Part shown: piece after piece, positions 62,537-64,000 of the stretch | How positions within the stretch are numbered: the first letter of the stretch is position 1 | Layout: each line of letters starts with the position of its first letter | NCBI RefSeq assembly: GCF_001570625.1 | Contig: NZ_BBQT01000003.1 | Span: 124,001 to 188,000, forward strand | DNA: 64,000 nucleotides | Source of the DNA: Syntrophomonas wolfei subsp. methylbutyratica | GTDB lineage: Bacteria; Bacillota; Syntrophomonadia; Syntrophomonadales; Syntrophomonadaceae | Direction of reading: 5' to 3' | Program-made: the position numbers and the translations under genes | The notes under the pieces: model-generated | Told to the model about the DNA's origin: nothing | The model's database searches: none | What the model saw: the letters and a program-made list of their open reading frames with translations, nothing else

Positions 62537-64000
62537 ATGCTGGAAGCAGATAAGCGGGAATATGCGAAAACCATAGCCAGAATTCAGGAGGAGAGGGATA
62601 ATTTACAGATTATCCTGGAGAGTATAGGTGATGGTATCATTATTACTGATATGGACGGTTATATAAGTATGATGAACCCGGTGGCGGAAAAACTGACCGG
62701 GTGGAGTCGGGAGGAAGCCCTGGGAAAACACCTGGATGAGGTTTTCAGGATTATTGATAATACGAGTAAACAGCCGTTGGAGAACCCTTTCGATAATGTT
62801 TTTACCCGAGGTTCGAGCCAGGGACTGCTTAGAAATTCAGCATTGCTTGACCGTGATGGAAAAACGCGATTTGCTTCTGCCTGTGCTTCGCCTATTATAG
62901 ATAAGAATCAGAAAATGGCGGGTATGGTAGTGGTATTTCGCGATATTGACCGGATTAAGAAAAACGAGGACGAGATTCGTTGCTTGTCCTGGGTTTTGCA
63001 GCTAAGCTCCAATGCCATAATTATTTTTGACACCCAGGGCATAATCCAGTTCATAAACAGCCGTTTCACCCAGTTGACCGGCTATGAAGCATGTGAAGTG
63101 CTTAACCGGAATTTGAGCCTTATCAATAACCTGCCGTTAGATGTTGAAAAAATATTTGCCCGATTGCGGGCAGGTGAAGAGTGGCATGATGAAGTTTTCT
63201 TCCACAAACGCCAGCTGGAACCCTGCTGGTGGTCAATATATTGTACTGCGGTCAGGGATGAGGAAGATAAGATAACAAGTTATTGTAGTATTATTCAAGA
63301 TATAAGCGAGCATAAGCTGGCTGAAGAAAACTTGAAAAAGGCCAAGGAAGCGGCGGAGGTGGCCAATCGCGCCAAGGCTGAATTTTTAGCCAACATGAGC
63401 CACGAAATCAGAACTCCCCTGAACGCTATTATTGGCATGACCAGTTTGAGCCTTTTATCCAATCCTGAACCAGATCAGAAGGAAAACCTGGAAATTATCA
63501 AAATGGCCGGTGACACCCTGTTAAGTATTATTGATAATATTTTAGACTTTTCTAAAATTGAAGCCGGCAAATTGACTATTGAAAAAATTGATTTCAACCT
63601 GCATGAACTGGTCGAGAAGAACATCACCATACATAAAGCACGAGCACAGGAAAAAGGACTGCTTTTGCTCTATTGCATAGATCCTGCCATACCAGTCCAG
63701 GTAAACGGAGATCCCTACCGTCTGCAACAGGTTTTTAACAACCTGATCGGCAACGCCATCAAGTTTACTGACCAGGGAGAAGTTGAAATACGATTAAACT
63801 TACTGGATATATTAGAAGATCGTATTGTTTTACAAGCATCGGTGGCCGATACCGGAAGAGGTATAACCGCTGGTCAGCAAGAAAAGATGTTTGAAAGTTT
63901 TTACCAGGGGGATAGTTCAATAAGCCGTACTTATGGGGGTACCGGCCTGGGCCTTAATATCTCCAAAAAAATTGTGGAAATGATGCAAGGCAAGATTTGG
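62537..64000 (+). CDS. PAS-containing sensor histidine kinase (hybrid type likely), cut by window edge
   Basis: 488 residues visible from ATG 62537 with AGGGTGATG upstream. A coiled start (EYAKTIARIQEERDNLQIIL) leads to PAS domain 1 (ESIGDGIIITDMDGYISMMN) and PAS domain 2 (SNAIIIFDTQGIIQFINSRF, PAC-like region after it). HisKA follows: AKAEFLANMSHEIRTPLNAI; then HATPase with NNLIGNAIKFTDQGEVEI, VADTGRGITAG and GGTGLGLNISKKIVEM. There is no membrane helix. The FLANMSHEIRTPLNAI type of HisKA usually continues into receiver domains, but the end is outside the window. It may share signals with the soluble receptor. Confidence 0.9.
   Translation, partial: MLEADKREYAKTIARIQEERDNLQIILESIGDGIIITDMDGYISMMNPVAEKLTGWSREEALGKHLDEVFRIIDNTSKQPLENPFDNVFTRGSSQGLLRNSALLDRDGKTRFASACASPIIDKNQKMAGMVVVFRDIDRIKKNEDEIRCLSWVLQLSSNAIIIFDTQGIIQFINSRFTQLTGYEACEVLNRNLSLINNLPLDVEKIFARLRAGEEWHDEVFFHKRQLEPCWWSIYCTAVRDEEDKITSYCSIIQDISEHKLAEENLKKAKEAAEVANRAKAEFLANMSHEIRTPLNAIIGMTSLSLLSNPEPDQKENLEIIKMAGDTLLSIIDNILDFSKIEAGKLTIEKIDFNLHELVEKNITIHKARAQEKGLLLLYCIDPAIPVQVNGDPYRLQQVFNNLIGNAIKFTDQGEVEIRLNLLDILEDRIVLQASVADTGRGITAGQQEKMFESFYQGDSSISRTYGGTGLGLNISKKIVEMMQGKIW

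Overview
The window reads as chromosomal DNA of an anaerobic, spore-forming, low-to-mid GC Firmicute of the class Clostridia. The evidence is spoIIP with a YIEGIA-type sporulation pair, an IspH-ribosomal S1 fusion, type 2 IPP isomerase (fni), TTG/GTG starts with strong Shine-Dalgarno sites, and a CheA/CheW/CheR/CheB array of Firmicute type. A relative of Syntrophomonas is my best guess; this is inference, not proof. I recognised no tRNA, rRNA, CRISPR array or intact transposase.

Layout. 1-5.7 kb: broken remains of a Bce-type antibiotic-sensing ABC transporter and its histidine kinase, joined head to head across a rearrangement point, then a GNAT, a MerR regulator with a membrane protein, a zinc-ribbon protein and a DUF815 AAA+ ATPase. 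5.8-10.7 kb: two paralogous Phd/RelE-like toxin-antitoxin pairs around a DUF3160 lipoprotein. 10.9-25 kb: an accessory zone full of duplicated and decaying pieces. Intact DUF763, dinB and GNAT genes coexist with fragments of the same genes, including a dinB copy that lost its catalytic centre in frame. 25-35 kb: EamA, VanW, an Orn/Lys/Arg decarboxylase-family enzyme, a decayed D,D-carboxypeptidase, tandem MaoC hydratases, an ECF sigma factor with its DUF4179 partner, an MFS exporter and a FAD/Rieske oxidoreductase.

35.5-54 kb: a core block on the + strand. iadA-cphB-cphA make and break down cyanophycin. aroF-tyrA-aroA serve aromatic amino acid synthesis. cmk-plsC-ispH/S1-fmdB-mobA-fni follow, then DUF1614-spoIIP-YIEGIA-capping subunit and two DUF3189 genes. 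This block is interrupted at four places by related short elements with imperfect terminal inverted repeats (MITE-like). 54-64 kb: a TetR regulator leads a chemosensory operon, cheY-cheA-cheW-mcp-cheR-cheB, followed by a PAS-containing histidine kinase cut by the window edge. The receptor has no membrane segment and carries three almost identical 273-bp HAMP repeats.

Most notable: fni appears to start at an ATT codon behind a perfect Shine-Dalgarno inside mobA; the MITE-like family; the duplication mosaic with a catalytically dead DinB; the poly-HAMP soluble receptor; and a DUF4332-like/methyltransferase fusion.
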